Shown: positions 9,473-22,800 of the stretch, in pieces | How positions within the stretch are numbered: the first letter of the stretch is position 1 | How the letters are laid out: each line of letters starts with the position of its first letter | DNA from: Obelidium mucronatum | Lineage: Eukaryota > Chytridiomycota > Chytridiomycetes > Chytridiales > Chytriomycetaceae | Assembly (NCBI GenBank): GCA_025765595.1 | Contig: JAIVFH010000123.1 | Location: 1 to 64,000, forward strand | DNA: 64,000 bases | Direction: 5' to 3' | Notes under the pieces: model-generated | Database searches by the model: none | What the model saw: only the letters and a program-made list of their open reading frames with translations | Told to the model about the DNA's origin: nothing | Program-made: the position numbers and the translations under genes

Positions 9473-12320
9473 ATGACCAGCGAAGTCAGGAAGCGAGTCA
9501 AGCAAACCTCTGCTGCTCCTGCCGCGGCCAATGGTGCTACCTCGGACAAGGTTAAAGCCGATGCTCCTGTTTCAGATGCCAAAGTAGCCAAGGGTGATAA
9601 GGATGACAAGAAGGTTTGTGGGCAATCAATCTAATACTGTCAACCATCAAAATTAACAAAGAGCACCTGTATAGAAAATTAAACCAGTATCGGAACTTAT
9701 TAATGACGCGAGAGAGAGGGAGGATGAGTGGGCAAACTGGTGGACTGTTGGTCTCATCGTAATTACTCTTGCGTCTCTCCTCACTCGCATGTACCGCATT
9801 CAAGACCCAGCGAAAGTCGTGTATGTGTCCTGCTCTTGATTTAACCTTTCTTTGCATTAACTGGCCAGGTCACAGGTTCGATGAAGTCCACTTTGGAAAG
9901 TTTGCGTCATACTATCTCAGAGGAGAGTACTACTTTGATGTGCATCCACCATTGGGAAAAATGCTGCTTGGTGCTGTGGCGTCTTTTGCTGGATATGATG
10001 GTCATTATCTCTTTGATGAGATTGGCGATGATTATGTTGCACATGGTGTTCCTTGGGTTACAATGCGTTTGTTTCCTGCTCTCTGTGGGGCCTTGATTGT
10101 CCCCTTTTGCTTTTTGACTCTTAAAGAAATCGGAGTTTCTTGGGTTGCTTCCATGTTTGGCGCTATCATGCTCATTTTTGGTTCGTCGTCATTCAGACAA
10201 GTTTTTTGGTTTCTAACAAACAAGTCCACAGATAATGCGCTCATCACTCAGTCCAGACTTATCTTGCTTGATAGTATGCTCTTGCTCTTTGGTGTCACTT
10301 CCATCTACACATGGATTCGTTTCTACAAAGAGAGAACTTCGTGAGTCTAGCCGACACAGTGGATTTAAACTTACCGTTCCATCTCAACAGCCCATTCTCT
10401 TTTTCTTGGTGGTTCTGGATGGCTATGACTGGTACTTCTTTGGCACTCACTCTTGGGTAAGTTAGCTTGAGATATTGTAAACAGCGTTTAATCTTTATAT
10501 TTCAATGTAGTATTAAGATGGTTGGATTGTTTACAATCGGAGTTGTTGGTATTGCCGTGCTGTTTGATTTATGGAGAATCTTGGATGTTGATCGTGGCCT
10601 GTCTATGGTTAGTTGCAGAAAGCAATTTGCTGAGCTAACAGCTGCGACCTAGACCGATTTCTACAAGCACTTTGCGGCTCGTGCTCTCTGCTTGATTGTG
10701 TTGCCGATCACTTTGTACTTGTCGTTCTTTTACGTCCACTTTGCTCTGCTGCCATACAGTGGTCCTGGGGATGCCTTCATGAGTCCAAAGTTTCAGGCCA
10801 CCCTTGTTGGAAGCGAAATGTTGACTAAGAGTCTGGGTGAGATGTTTCGTTGATTTATGGTCCAGTTATTTTTTGTTGACATAAAACTCAAGCGATTCCA
10901 TACTCTTCATTGGTTACCATCAAGAGTAAAAACCAAGGCTGTCTCCTTCACTCGCATGAATTCAACTACCCTCTTCGTTATGAGAACGGTCATGTTTCGT
11001 CCGAAGGACAGCAAGTCACTGGTTACCACCACCCTGATGGAAACAACGAATGGGAAATCATCCCAGTTAATCCCGAAAAGTATGCCAGCGCCCAACCATA
11101 CGTGCCAGACGAAATGGAAAAGACTCGTGGTATTCGTTATCTCCGCAACAACGACCTTGTCCAACTCAGACATGCAACTACAAACACATTCCTCCTCACT
11201 CACGATGTTGCAAGTCCACTGACAAACACCAACATGGAAATCACAACCGTGAATGCTGAAAAGGCTAACGCTCGATATGAAGAAACCTTGTGGTCTGTTG
11301 TCGAAACCGATGGAAAGCCTGGCGAGCGTATCCGCTCGATGCGTTCTCACTTGAAGATTGTCAGTTTGAAGCACAATGTAGCGCTCAACCCCAATTTGCC
11401 ATTGCCTGAATGGGGTTTCGGCCAGATTGAAATTAATGGTGAAAAGAAGCTGGATGGAAAGGGAGTTGTATGGTACTTTGAAGATGTCGTGCATGATTCT
11501 ATTGTCAATGGTAGGCTTGCTTTTGTCATTTTATGTTTTTCGTACGTTGATACATACAACGTCAACAGGTACCGACAAGTTTGAGCCACACGTCACTAAC
11601 GCCAAGAAGCCAGTGACTACAATGTCCTTCTTTGCTAAATTTTTGGAATTGCAGAACCTCATGTTTGTGCACAACGCTGCCTTGACAACATCCCACCCAT
11701 ACTCGTCGACCCCTGGTTCTTGGCCATTTGTTGTCCGTGGAGTATCATTCTGGGAAACCAAGGAGGGCCTTCGCCAAATTTATCTTTTGGGTAACCCATT
11801 CATTTGGTGGTTCTCAATCGCGTGTGTGGCTATGTACTGTGGAATCTGGTTGGTTGACCGTATTGTGTTGAGACGACAGATCGATTTGTTTGGACCCAGT
11901 GTTCGAAGATGGTATGATAACTCACTCGGGTTCTTGTTTCTTGCCTGGTTGTTGCACTGGATTCCCTTCTTTTTGATGGGTAGAATGCTCTTTTTGCATC
12001 ACTACCTCCCATCCTTCATTTTCTCCACAATGCTTGCTGCTGGATTGTGCGACTTTGTGTTCCGTATTGCGAATGAGGCGGATCCTATTACATTGACTGG
12101 CGGAAACAAAGCGGTGGCGGCCACTGTGCCATTTTTTGTCTACTTTCGCAGCAGCCAGTTGGGTAACGTTGTGTACGTGGCGGTGTTGTTGGGTTTGATT
12201 GCCGCTTTCTTGTGGGCGTTTGGATTCTTAAGTCCAATTAGTTATGGATACGGTTTGCCTGATGTTGAAGCCATTCGAGCTAGAAAGTGGTTCAAGAGTT
12301 GGGACTTGCAACATGCTTGA
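9473..12320 (+). CDS. Dolichyl-phosphate-mannose protein O-mannosyltransferase (PMT family)
   Basis: Eight exons (9473-9613, 9675-9820, 9876-10340, 10391-10456, 10511-10607, 10653-10836, 10893-11510, 11569-12320) add up to 823 codons, 822 residues, close to the usual PMT length. A charged cytoplasmic tail precedes the first membrane helix. The first luminal loop holds the catalytic FDEVHFG (Asp/Glu at about 98-99) and DVHPPLGK. MIR repeats follow (CLLHSHEFNYPLRYE, GQQVTGYHH, RGIRYLRNNDLV), then a multi-helix C-terminus. The enzyme transfers mannose from dolichol-phosphate to Ser/Thr in the ER, which fits the Ser/Thr-rich surface proteins encoded nearby. The sub-family (PMT1, 2 or 4) was not decided. 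Exon 1 uses an uncommon GTTTGT donor. Confidence 0.92.
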
Positions 12321-12594
12321 ACAATTGTTTTGTTTGTTCTCGACTGCGTGCTCTGTTTTGTTTTCACATTGAATGTTCTTGTAATAAACATATTTTGGGA
12401 GACGGAAACTGCCAACCCATAAGTTGCACTGTTTGACAGGCACCAACAACAATAAGCCTCTTGGTCCTCTTGGACGCTTGAAATCGAACTCATAGGAGGG
12501 GCCTTGGCCAGTTAGATTTCATGGATTCTAAGCAGCATTAAGCAAGGAATCCTGTAGGAACTTGACCAGCGAGCGCGAGTTTCCTGACAATTCG

Positions 12595-12596
12595 TA

Positions 12597-12627
<31 letters not shown>

Positions 12628-12628
12628 T
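12595..12628. repeat. (TA)n plus T-tract between convergent PMT and polymerase genes
   Basis: About 12 TA units are followed by a T run in the 347-bp gap between the stop codons at 12320 and 12668. Nothing else is seen in this gap. Confidence 0.85.
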
Positions 12629-12667
12629 GGTTTGACCCCTTTTAATAACATATTCCCTCACACGCAA

Positions 12668-15422
12668 TTAAATCTTTTGCACTTCAACTCTGCATCTACT
12701 ATGAACAGAGTGCTCCAAAACAGCATCTTGCGACACTAATGCGGCACCGCCTCCTTCCTCTCCATCCTCCGCCCCTCCCTTCCTCTTTTCCCCAACCGAA
12801 ACAAACACATTCGCCTCCTCACTCGCCAACAACCCCTTCAACTCCTCCACATTTAAAGGATGCACACAAACACGCGCAAAACTACCACCCCCAGCTCTGC
12901 CTTTAACAATCGTTCCTGGATTCACACATACACATCCTTCCACGTTTCTCACCATCCCCTTCAACGCGCTGGGTAGAATCAGCAAGTCTGGCGTGGCTTG
13001 CAACGTGATTGCTCCGGATTGCGCGCGTGTACTGTCGATTGCAAATAGGTTCATGTTCAATGGATCCTTGTCGGCTGGGTTCAACGTCGGGGGACTCAAT
13101 GGATACAAATGGCGTTGTGTCAAGTGATGCTGGAATAAACGTGCCATGCGATCTTGCTTTGCAATGAACGATGACGACAGTGGTTCGTTTGATTCACTTT
13201 GTTGGAAATGCATATTTAGTAACACAAAAAAATGTAATTCACACTACACACAACTCACATGGAAAGCTGATCCCGATTCAAATGAAACAAACTATCCACA
13301 TTCGAAACAGTTACAACAATCTCATTCACCATGAATTGAACTGGATTCGGCACCAAAACAACCTTCCCCGCCGCAACCAACTCCTTGATTCCAAACTGCT
13401 GCCACCGAGTCAGTTTCGTCTCATCCGTCAATGCACTCCCAATCGGAGGTTGAGGATACCCAACCCATTCACTCTCTAATCCCCTTGTACTCGGAACCAA
13501 AACAATCCGCGTACTTGAACTGCTCTCACTTATTCTCTTCAGCACGGGCACTACATACCGCTTCATGATACCTTCGCTACTCATTGTATATCCACCTTTC
13601 CATCCTAAACTGGCTTCATCAACAAAAGGCCCACACAAGACAACCACATCCGGTTTCTCAAGACAAACAACTTTCCCAAACTCTTCCAACGGCTCATAGG
13701 AGGGAGCACCGTCTCCGTTGACGGCATCAACACTAAATGGACCAGCTGCAATCATCATATTAATCACTCGCCCTTCATTCCCAGGACCACTGTACATTTG
13801 AACAATATTGTTGACGCGAGAGGTGGCAAATTCAAGACGGGGGACATTAAACACATCCTGAACAATCAAGAGTCTACCACTTGGATTCACACCACATAGT
13901 CCAATAACTTGGCCCGGGAAGAAATGCACGTTTCCTCGTTTCATGAGAGACTCTGAAAGTTGAAGTTGGATGCGGGATCCATTTCCAAGGGCTCTACATG
14001 TCTCGAGGTACAGTGATTCGAGCGTGATTTTGGATGTGTCTGCTGAGGAATCTTGCTGTTGACTTGAAATGGTGGTAGTGGCGTTTTCATTGACAATTCG
14101 ACCCGCCGTGTAGAATGTTTCTTGGTGGGGAATGTTTGGATTCTGAAGGGCCCGGAAGACTACCTCTCCGTCATCAGCGTCTTTTTGTTGCTGAGAGCTG
14201 GTTGTTTGGTCAACTGTTGCATCTTCGTCATCGTCCTTGTGGGTTTTTTTGGTGTCGATGGTTAGTTGTGTGTGGGGAGGAAAAGAAGGAAGAGAAGGGA
14301 AAAGAATAAAAAACTGAAAAATAAAAAAAACGAAAGAGAATGCAGACAGAATACCGCAGAAGGCGGTAAGGGGTTCACGCCTTTGGCGGTCATTCAAAAA
14401 AACAAACCATTGCAGACGAAATGATATTGTGAAAAATCCAATCATCCAAAACGATACTCAATTCTTGAATTCTTTCATCCACTAAATCGCCCTTTTCGGC
14501 CAGTCGTTCAAACATGTAGCGGTACCCATCCATCTGTTGACCAGGTGGCAAAGAAATATCAACTGGTGAAGGAGGAATTTCGAGCTTGACTGAATTGAGA
14601 ACAAGGGGAACTTCCGCATTAAAAACTTCTTCGAGTTTAGCCTTGTTGGGTCTGTCAGCAAAGGGAATGGAAGGAGCCGTGAGTGGTTGTTGCTTTGCAT
14701 TTGGAGTCGAGGCAATCGCAGGCGATTGGATGGAAGCGGAAGAAGAAGAAGAAGAAGTGGGAATTTGTTTGATGGGTGTTTGTTTCGCGGCCTGCAGCGC
14801 AGCGTGGACAGTTGCCGTTGCGGCGACACGCTTTTGTGCGGGCAGCGGAGTCTTTGGCGCGCTCTGGCTGCTTGCGGGCGCGGGCAGCGGAGCGCCCCTG
14901 ACGCGCACCTTTGAGCGCTGCGACGGCTGCGAGAACTGCGACGCGCCGTTCTGTGTTTTTTTTGGAGTGTTGTCAGTCCAACGAGTCCCCGAACAGCAGG
15001 ACAACACACATTCATCAGGTCCATCAGCCCGTCGTCGCGCAGAACAGTCTTCTGCGAGAGCAGCGTGCGGCTCAGCACTGTCTTGCTGGTTGAGTTGGCC
15101 GCAATGCGCGCATCCATCTCCCGGACAAGGTCTGCCTGCACCTGGCTCAGCAGCGCGTCCGTGTCCAGCGTGGCGCCACTGCGGATGGCTGTGGCTTCAA
15201 ACTAGTGTTTGTTGCGTGGCGTTAGGTCCGTGGAGTACAGAGCGAAGCTAATCCAACACACACCTTGGACGCCAGCTCATCTGCACCCACGTGGAACACT
15301 GTCGAGTACTCTGCCAGTCTGTTGAGGGCGTCCGAGTCGCCGGCCAAGTCGAGCGATGTCGATGCAAAGGCGGCAACAAGCGCAGTCTTTGTTGCCGCCG
15401 TGTCCGAACTTGAAGCCAGCAT
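12668..15422 (-). CDS. POL12: DNA polymerase alpha subunit B (Pol12/POLA2)
   Basis: Five exons (15264-15422, 15010-15201, 14408-14950, 13259-14235, 12668-13196) add up to 800 codons, 799 residues. An N-terminal helical domain and a long Ser/Ala/Pro linker are followed by MDGYRYMFERLAEKGDLVDE. Next come the OB-fold segment (YTAGRIVNE ... FFPGQVIGLCGVNPSG) and the inactive calcineurin-like phosphoesterase domain (PDVVVLCGPFVDEA; VLVPSTRGLESEWVGYPQPP), the standard order in Pol alpha B subunits. It tethers primase-polymerase alpha to the replisome. The intron between exons 3 and 4 (about 14236-14407) has a GTTTGT donor and contains a GC hairpin element; its acceptor is my best fit, not certain. 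The gene is divergent from HRQ1 with 76 bp between start codons. Confidence 0.9.
14347..14394. repeat. GC hairpins in the POL12 intron
   Basis: On the + strand ACCGCAGAAGGCGGT and ACGCCTTTGGCGGT lie 15 bp apart, both near-palindromic and of the same type as the cluster in the GT2 intron. Both fall inside the third intron of the polymerase gene. Confidence 0.7.
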
Positions 15423-15498
15423 TTTATTTTTATTTATTTTTATTTTTATTTATTTTTATTTACTGCTTTATTTAAATAAAAATAAAACAAAACAAGCA
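15423..15498. promoter_or_regulatory. 76-bp shared promoter of POL12 and HRQ1
   Basis: Only 76 bp separate the divergent start codons at 15422 (-) and 15499 (+). The stretch is almost pure A/T (TTTATTTTTATTTATTTTTA units, then TTTAAATAAAAATAAAAC) between two GC-rich first exons. A bidirectional nucleosome-free promoter is the obvious reading. No specific factor site was recognised. Confidence 0.6.
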
Positions 15499-18400
15499 AT
15501 GGAGCCGCCGCCGCACAAGAAGAGGAAGGAAGCGAGTGCGGCCGCCGACGCAGGCGCCGCGCCGCGCGAGGGCTTCGCGGCGCTCGAAGCGGCGTTTGCG
15601 CAGTTTTGCTCGCTGGCGGCGTTTGCGGCGGCGGCGTCCGGCGGTTCTTCCGGCGGCGCGCCCGGCGTCTCGCTCGCTGCCGCGTTTGGCGCCGCCGCGC
15701 CGCCGGGCCGCAGCCTCGCCACGGCGCGCCTCTTCTGCCACCTGCTGCCGCGCGACGTGTTTCTGCGCCGCGACAACAGCGGCGGCGCGTGGATGCTTGG
15801 CTTTGCCGATCACGTGGTTGCTCCGCAGATATCATCAACTGCGGCAAAAAAGAAATACGCGAAACTCAAAAAGTCCCTGAAACCACAGCCGCTCGATGTC
15901 GCTCAAATCGCGCGCTTTGTTCGCGACAAGAATGCCGCCTTCAAAGCCGCCATCGACGCCTGTCCCCTTGACTATCCTGCTCTAGAGACTCTCGTGGCCG
16001 CAAAACACAAGCCTCCTGCTGAGTTAAATTCCTGTTTGACTAGTGTCGACGGCGGGGACATGTTACTGGGAGACGATCGAAACCTAAAGCTTGACCATGT
16101 GAAATTAGATCTTGCTTCCTTGTTGGCAAATCTGAAGACGTCAGACATTTACCACAATCAAATTCAGTCAGAAGACGCTTGGAAAATTTTAGAACAGCGG
16201 AACTCTCTTTATGGTCTCTTGTGTGCGCATTGCTAGTTTCTTGAAATGGGAACTGAAATATGTTTGGATTCAAATCAGGAAACTTGACTGTGAAACTTTC
16301 TCCGGAATTGTCTGATGCACTTTTTGAATCTCAAGCTGTAGTTAAGCTGTATGCACATCAAGCTGCAGCAATCAATGCAATCGATTCAGGGTCCAATGTC
16401 ATTGTCTCTACAGCCACTGCAAGGTAATTACGCCGAAGGCGGGTATTCGTTGAAGGCGGGATTCTATCAGCGATGTTCTTGATAAGAAATTCAAGCCAAG
16501 TTATACACCATAGTCTGTTAACTTGCTTCAAAACCTACTTTCTTTTGCAATACCTCTCCCTTACACTTTGCCTTTTTTTTGCAAATCGTGATTTAGTGGA
16601 AAGTCGTTGATTTATCAAATCCCTGTTCTCCGACAACTTGAGCTCAATGTGGATTCTCGTGCAATTTTTATATTCCCCACCAAGGTAACCCCATCAATAT
16701 TTTCTCTCTTGAACAAGGCCTTTCTGACAAAAGTCTTTGTGTTGTGGGGAGTCCAGGCACTTGCACAAGATCAAAAAAGATCTCTCTCAGATGTCCTCGC
16801 TAACCACACACTACTTCGACACAATGTTCATGAAAACGAACACTTTATATCAACATATGATGGAGACACTCCGTTTGAGTCTTGCTCCTCTACTCGGATA
16901 AGAGGGCGGAAACAGCCGACTATTCGCGACTTGATTCGAGAGACATGTCGCGTCATGTTTACAAACTTTGATACCCTCCACAAGACATTTGCTCGACACA
17001 AGAGCTGGATTCAAATGCTTACGAATTTAAAAATTGTTGTTGTTGATGGTATGTTTTTTATTTTTATTTATTTTTATTTGTTTATACTGGAGCTCTTGTT
17101 TTTATCTCACCAATATCCACGTTGTTTTTCCTTCAAACCTCTTTTCAAGAATTACATTGCTATTCGGGGCGATTTGGCATGCACTGCTCGTTAGTCATGA
17201 TGCGATTAAAGAGATTGTGTGCCCACTATGGAAACACTACTGTCCGCTTTATTTCCTGTTCCGCGACAATTGCAAACCCGGTTCAGGTGATTAAAGAATT
17301 GAGTTTGAACATCCCTTCTTTTTTATTTTAATGTTAAATGAGACTCTTTTTTTATTTTTTTTATTTCAGCACATGTCTGTATTCTTTGGAATTCCGCCTG
17401 AAAAAATCACATTGGTGAATGTGGATGGATCTCCTGCTGGAAAGAAACACCAGATTGTGTGGAACCCTCCTCCAGTGGATGGCAGTATTATTCCACCGCC
17501 AGTAAACGACGACGAGGACAATGAGGACAAAGTCGAGTTTGAAAATCCAAATGTAAATAATGATGATATGGAGATTGGTCATGAAGAGAATGGCATCAAT
17601 GCCCCCCAACCCCCGCGAAAACAACAGTACATTGAACGAGTTGCTCCGACTGTAGAAGCAGTTAATCTCTGCATGGAATTCCTCAAGAACGATATCCGAT
17701 TCATTTGCTTTGTCAAGGTGATTCATTCCAAAAATCAAGTCCAGAAAACCACATAATGATAATAATGTACATTCAAAAAAAAATTAGAATAGAAGAACCT
17801 GTGAAACAGTACTCAAGGAATTTTACGATCGATTCGAGAAAACACAAACGGAAAAGTTTCGGGAGAGAGTCATGTCTTATCGTGGCGGGTACAGTCGAGA
17901 AGATCGAAGAGAGATTGAAAGGAAAATGTTTGATGGCAAATTGTTTGGTTAGTGGTTATTTTTTTTTTTTTTTTACTATTTTTAATAGCGCTCATTTTAT
18001 TTTATTTTCGATCTCAAAAATTCCTTCAGGTATTATTGCCACGAGCGCATTAGAACTCGGTGTAGATATTGGAACTTTAGATGTTGTTCTTCATTTGGGA
18101 TATCCACGCACAATGGCTTCGTACCGACAGCAATTGGGTCGAGCTGGGCGTCGAAGAAACGACTCTGCTTCGATTATGGTAATATTCAGTGATAACACAT
18201 TAACGAAGCCGCGTTTAATAACAATTGTTTGCCAGATCGCAGATGGACGCAACAGAGTAGATCAACACTTTGTAAAATTCCCCAACGACCTCTTTGATGG
18301 CAACCCAGACACCATCCACCTACCCTTTTCAAACACCCATGAAATCGTCAACCTACACCTCCATTGCGCTGCAGCAGAACTAGCAATGAGGCTGGATGAA

Positions 18401-19686
18401 TACACTCGTGTTCTTTCAACCCTGAATATACCACTTGAGGAATTCACGACAGCCGAACCGGCCTTACTGTGGGACCCGATACATCAAGTTTATTTCGCAG
18501 CTCGCCAATACGAAGGAAACCCTGCAAAGTCGTTTCAAGTCCGTGAGTCGGAGGAAGAGGAGGATTATCGTGTTATTGATGTTCGAACAAATCAAGACGT
18601 GGAATTTGTGGAATTCAAAAAGGCGTTCATGCTGCTCTATGATGGTATTTTTTTTTCCTTATCATCACCTATTTTTTTTTTACATTGCTTCCAAGAAAAT
18701 TCTGCTGAAACCCCCCCAAAAAAAAATTCCAAAGGCGCTATTTTCTTGCACAGAGGACAATCCTACTTTATCCTAGACGTGGACCACGCGAAACGAATCT
18801 CCCGAGCACGAACAACCAATGTTTCCTATATTACAAAAATCCGCGATTACAAGCTCATTTCCCCACACCAAATCACAAACCAAATCCAACGAAACCCAAC
18901 AACAACAACAACAACAACAACAGCAGCAACAATGAAAAATAGTGCTGCTAGCCGCCCCATCACTATTCATCGCGGCTTACTCAAAGTCACAACGATTTCA
19001 ACCGGATACTTCAAACTCGATCCAAGAACGCAGCAAAAAATTGAGGCTGTTGATATGGGAAACGAGACGAACCGGATCGAGTCTTTTGCGAATGGGTTTT
19101 GGTGGGAACATGTGTGTGGCGGGATTGATTCGTCTGGTAGTGGTGGCAATGGTGGTGGCGATGACGGCGCGAGTGATGTTGTGGCCAATGTGTTGAGGAA
19201 AAACGGGATTGATTTGGGAGAAGCCGTACACGCAGCAGGACATGCTATTTTCATGGCGATTTCGAAACTTCAAGAATTGGAGGAAGGGTTGGGAGCCGGT
19301 GGTGCAGGGATTGAGGCCCATTGTGCTGGAATGTATGGTCCAGGACCTAAAAGGTAGTTGAGAATGTGTTTTTGTGTTGGTTTCCTTGTTTCAGCGTTCT
19401 TAACCAAAGAGCTTACTTACCTACCCATTACAATTATAGCATTTTCATTTACGTATCTCCTTTCAGCTGTTCCAAGTCGAATGGTGAAGTTGCGATGAGG
19501 CGATTATGGAGCTCAATCTTGACCGTGCTTGATTCTGCCGTAACTATTTTGGAAGCGTGTTCGTGTGAGGCTGGCTGTTCAGATTGCATTATCATGGGGT
19601 TCCCGAAATGCAAGGCAATGAATAGTCGATTGAATCGAAAGGGTGGTATCTTGGTTTTGAAAACTCTTTTACCAGAAAAATTGTGA
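15499..19686 (+). CDS. HRQ1: Hrq1-type ATP-dependent 3'-5' DNA helicase (RecQ4-like, DUF1998)
   Basis: Eleven exons (15499-16213, 16279-16423, 16597-16684, 16757-17048, 17150-17286, 17370-17717, 17788-17947, 18030-18178, 18236-18644, 18735-19353, 19467-19686) add up to 1094 codons. YAHQAAAINA precedes Walker A (TATASGKSLIYQ, about 283-294). Then come FPTKALAQDQ, DELHCYSGRFGMH (about 413-425), FISCSATIANP, GIIATSALELGVDIG and YRQQLGRAGRR. The C-terminus is the Hrq1 DUF1998 module with zinc-type Cys at about 1022, 1052, 1054, 1058, 1061 and 1069 (ACSCEAGCSDC). Hrq1 acts in crosslink repair and telomere maintenance. The first intron needs a poor donor (GTCTCT) and is the least certain; the total length is in frame with it. 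The N-terminal about 90 residues are an Ala-rich GC island. Confidence 0.9.
16429..16466. repeat. GC repeat in the HRQ1 intron
   Basis: ACGCCGAAGGCGGG and TTGAAGGCGGGAT lie at the 5' end of HRQ1 intron 2 (16424-16596). The first is a near-palindrome of the same GCC-N-GGC type as those in the GT2 and POL12 introns. Confidence 0.55.
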
Positions 19687-19801
19687 AGCAAAATAATTAT
19701 GTCAAAAAAAAACTGTACTGTAACTACTTTAATGTATTTTTCTATATATAATACTTGTATATAAAAGACTAAAAAGATGTTGTATGCGAAATTTGGACTA
19801 A

Positions 19802-22800
19802 TCAGAGAATCAACATGCAGATGACAACCGCCAATTCAAGGGTGAGAAGCAAGTTGTAGCTAGAAGCTCCACCTTTGAGCAAGTTGTTGCCAGTAGCAGT
19901 GGTGCCGGCTGGGGCTGCGGAGTATGGGGCACTAACGGATGGGGCATTGCCAGCTGGGGCAACAGTCTTGACAGGAGTTGGGGCAGCGGCAGTATATGGA
20001 TTGTTTCCAGCAGGTGGAGCAGCGTATGCATTACTGCCTGCAGATGGAATTGAGGCCGCAGGGTTGCCAGCAGGAACTGGCGCAGCACCGTAAGATGCAG
20101 CTGGGCTACCTCCAGCTGGAACGTTACTAGCTGGAATGGGTGCAGCAACGTAAGAAGCCGCAGGTTTACCTCCAGCCGGAGCTGGCGCGACATACGCAGC
20201 GGCAGGGTTGTTTCCAGCTGGAGAACTTCCTGAAGGAGAAGATACTGCAGAAGCAGAGGCAGTTGGAGAAACGGGAGCAGGTGCAACATATTGACCAGTA
20301 GATGGACTGTTTCCGGCTGGTGGTGCCTTTGTTGATGGAGAGGGCACGTATGGACCCGCTGTGTTTCCAGCCGGATTGTTGGATGGCGATGGTGGCAAGT
20401 AGGTTGACCCAGAGACTGTGATGGAACCAGTTTTGCTAGCTGTTCCAGTGCATGTAGTAGTAGTAACAGCATCGGTAGATTGACCAGCACTGGTGGCTGT
20501 CTTGGAAGCAGTACCGGTGCATGCAGTTGACGCTGAAGTAGTTCCAGTGCAGGTAGTAGTCTTTGAAACATTTCCGGTGCATGTGGTCGTCGCAGAAGCC
20601 GTTCCAGTGCAGGTAGTCACAGTAGTAGCAGATGCTGAAGCATTCGTGTTGATCGGAGCAGCACCGTTAAAGAAAGTGAAGCTGTTGTCCCTTCTCTTCT
20701 TTCTCGACGTCGAGATTTCTGTAACGCTGACAGAAACGCTTCCAAGAACTTCAGTACCAGTGTTGATGGTGATGAGCAAGTTGGTCTTGTTGGCGTTCAA
20801 CAGCAGCGCGTACCACTGGCTCTGAATAAACTGTGGAAGAATGTAAGAAAACTGGACTCCGTTTAGAACAACAACAGCTTGAATGGTAAATGAGGATTCA
20901 TTGTTGTAGGTGTGGGTGGTTGGGACACCGTTGAACTGTTTTTCAAATATTGTTTTGGTAAGGATCATTGACAAACACTCTCAAGTAAAAGCCTCTCACC
21001 TGGTAACCCGATGAAGTAAATCCTACAACCACGGCATTCAAACCAACGTTGCTGGTGGTTGGCAGTGGAACACCAGTAAAAGCAAGTGCGACACCTGGGG
21101 TCAAAACTGCAGAAACTTGCAAAAGAGAAGAATTCAACTGAGTGCTGCTGGCAAGTCCAAAAGTGGTTGGGATAGGAGTCAAGGACGCATTGAAGGTTCC
21201 AATAAAGGGGGTTGTGATGGTGTTGTTGGGGATAACACTTGTAGCGATTTGCTCGAGTTCTGCCGTTGGTAGGTTTACTGGACATGGGTTGGAAGGGCTC
21301 GCTGGGAACCTTGGATCGCAAGATGGGGTTGGAGTCGCAGAAGCAGTTCCAGTTGTCGTTGCAGTAGTTGCAGACCCAGCACCAGCTCCAGTGGTGGTGG
21401 AGACTGCTCCAGTAGTTGTAGATACGCCAGTGGTAGTGGCAGTGGACCCAGTGGTGATAGTCGCGACTCCAGTAGTAGTGGTAGAAGCTCCAGTGGTGGC
21501 AGTAACAGCTCCAGTGGTGGTAGTAGCAGTTCCAGTAGTGTTGCCAGCAGCCTCGGTAGTGGTGGCAAAAGCAGCATCGGTGGTGCTGGTAGTGGCAGCA
21601 GACCCAGTGGTGACAGTAGCGGCTTCAGTAGTGGTGGCAGAAGCTCCAGTGGTGGTGGTAGTCGCAGCACCAGTAGTAGTGGCAGAAACAGCCCCAGTGG
21701 TGGTTGCAGCAGATGCATCGGTGGTAGCAGAAGCAGCTCCAGTAGTGGTGGCAGAAGAGGTTTCAGTGGTGGCAAAAGCAGCATCGGTGGTGGCCGAGGC
21801 AGCTCCAGTAGTGGCAGAGGCAGCTCCAGTTGTGGTTGCAGAAGATGCTTCAGTGGTAGCAGAAGCAGCTTCAGTAGTGGCAGAAGCAGCATCGGTGGTG
21901 GCAGAGGCAGCTTCAGTGGTGGCAGAGGCAGCTTCAGTGGTGGCAGAGGCAGCTTCAGTGGTGGTAGAGGCGGCTTCAGTGGTGGCAGAGGCAGCTCCAG
22001 TAGTGATTGCAGAAGATGCAACGGTAGTGGCAGAAGCGGTTTCAGTGGTGGCAGAAGCAGCATCGGTGGTGGCAGAGGCAGCTTCAGTGGTGGCAGAGGC
22101 AGCTTCAGTGGTGGCAGAGGCGGCTTCAGTGGTGGCAGAGGCGGCTCCAGTAGTGATTGCAGAAGATGCAACGGTAGTGGCAGAAGCGGTTTCAGTGGTG
22201 GCAGAAGCAGCATCGGTGGTGGCAGAGGCGGCTTCAGTGGTGGCAGAGGCGGCTTCAGTGGTGGCAGAGGCAGCATCGGTGGTGGCAGAGGCGGCTCCAG
22301 TAGTGATTGCAGAAGATGCAACGGTAGTGGCAGAAGCGGTTTCAGTGGTGGCAGAAGCAGCATCGGTGGTGGCAGAGGCGGCTTCAGTGGTGGCAGAGGC
22401 AGCTTCAGTGGTGGCAGAGGCAGCTTCAGTGGTGGTAGAGGCGGCTTCAGTGGTGGCAGAGGCAGCTCCAGTAGTGATTGCAGAAGATGCAACGGTAGTG
22501 GCAGAAGCGGTTTCAGTGGTGGCAGAAGCAGCATCGGTGGTGGCAGAGGCAGCTTCAGTGGTGGCAGAGGCAGCTTCAGTGGTGGCAGAGGCGGCTTCAG
22601 TGGTGGCAGAGGCGGCTCCAGTAGTGATTGCAGAAGATGCAACGGTAGTGGCAGAAGCGGTTTCAGTGGTGGCAGAAGCAGCATCGGTGGTGGCAGAGGC
22701 GGCTTCAGTGGTGGCAGAGGCGGCTTCAGTGGTGGCAGAGGCAGCATCGGTGGTGGCAGAGGCGGCTCCAGTAGTGATTGCAGAAGATGCAACGGTAGTG

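Noticed and set aside
15446..15971. Arg/Ala-rich frames on both strands over the start of HRQ1
   Set aside because: Caused by the GC-rich, Ala-coding first exon; no motif, and they cross the shared promoter.
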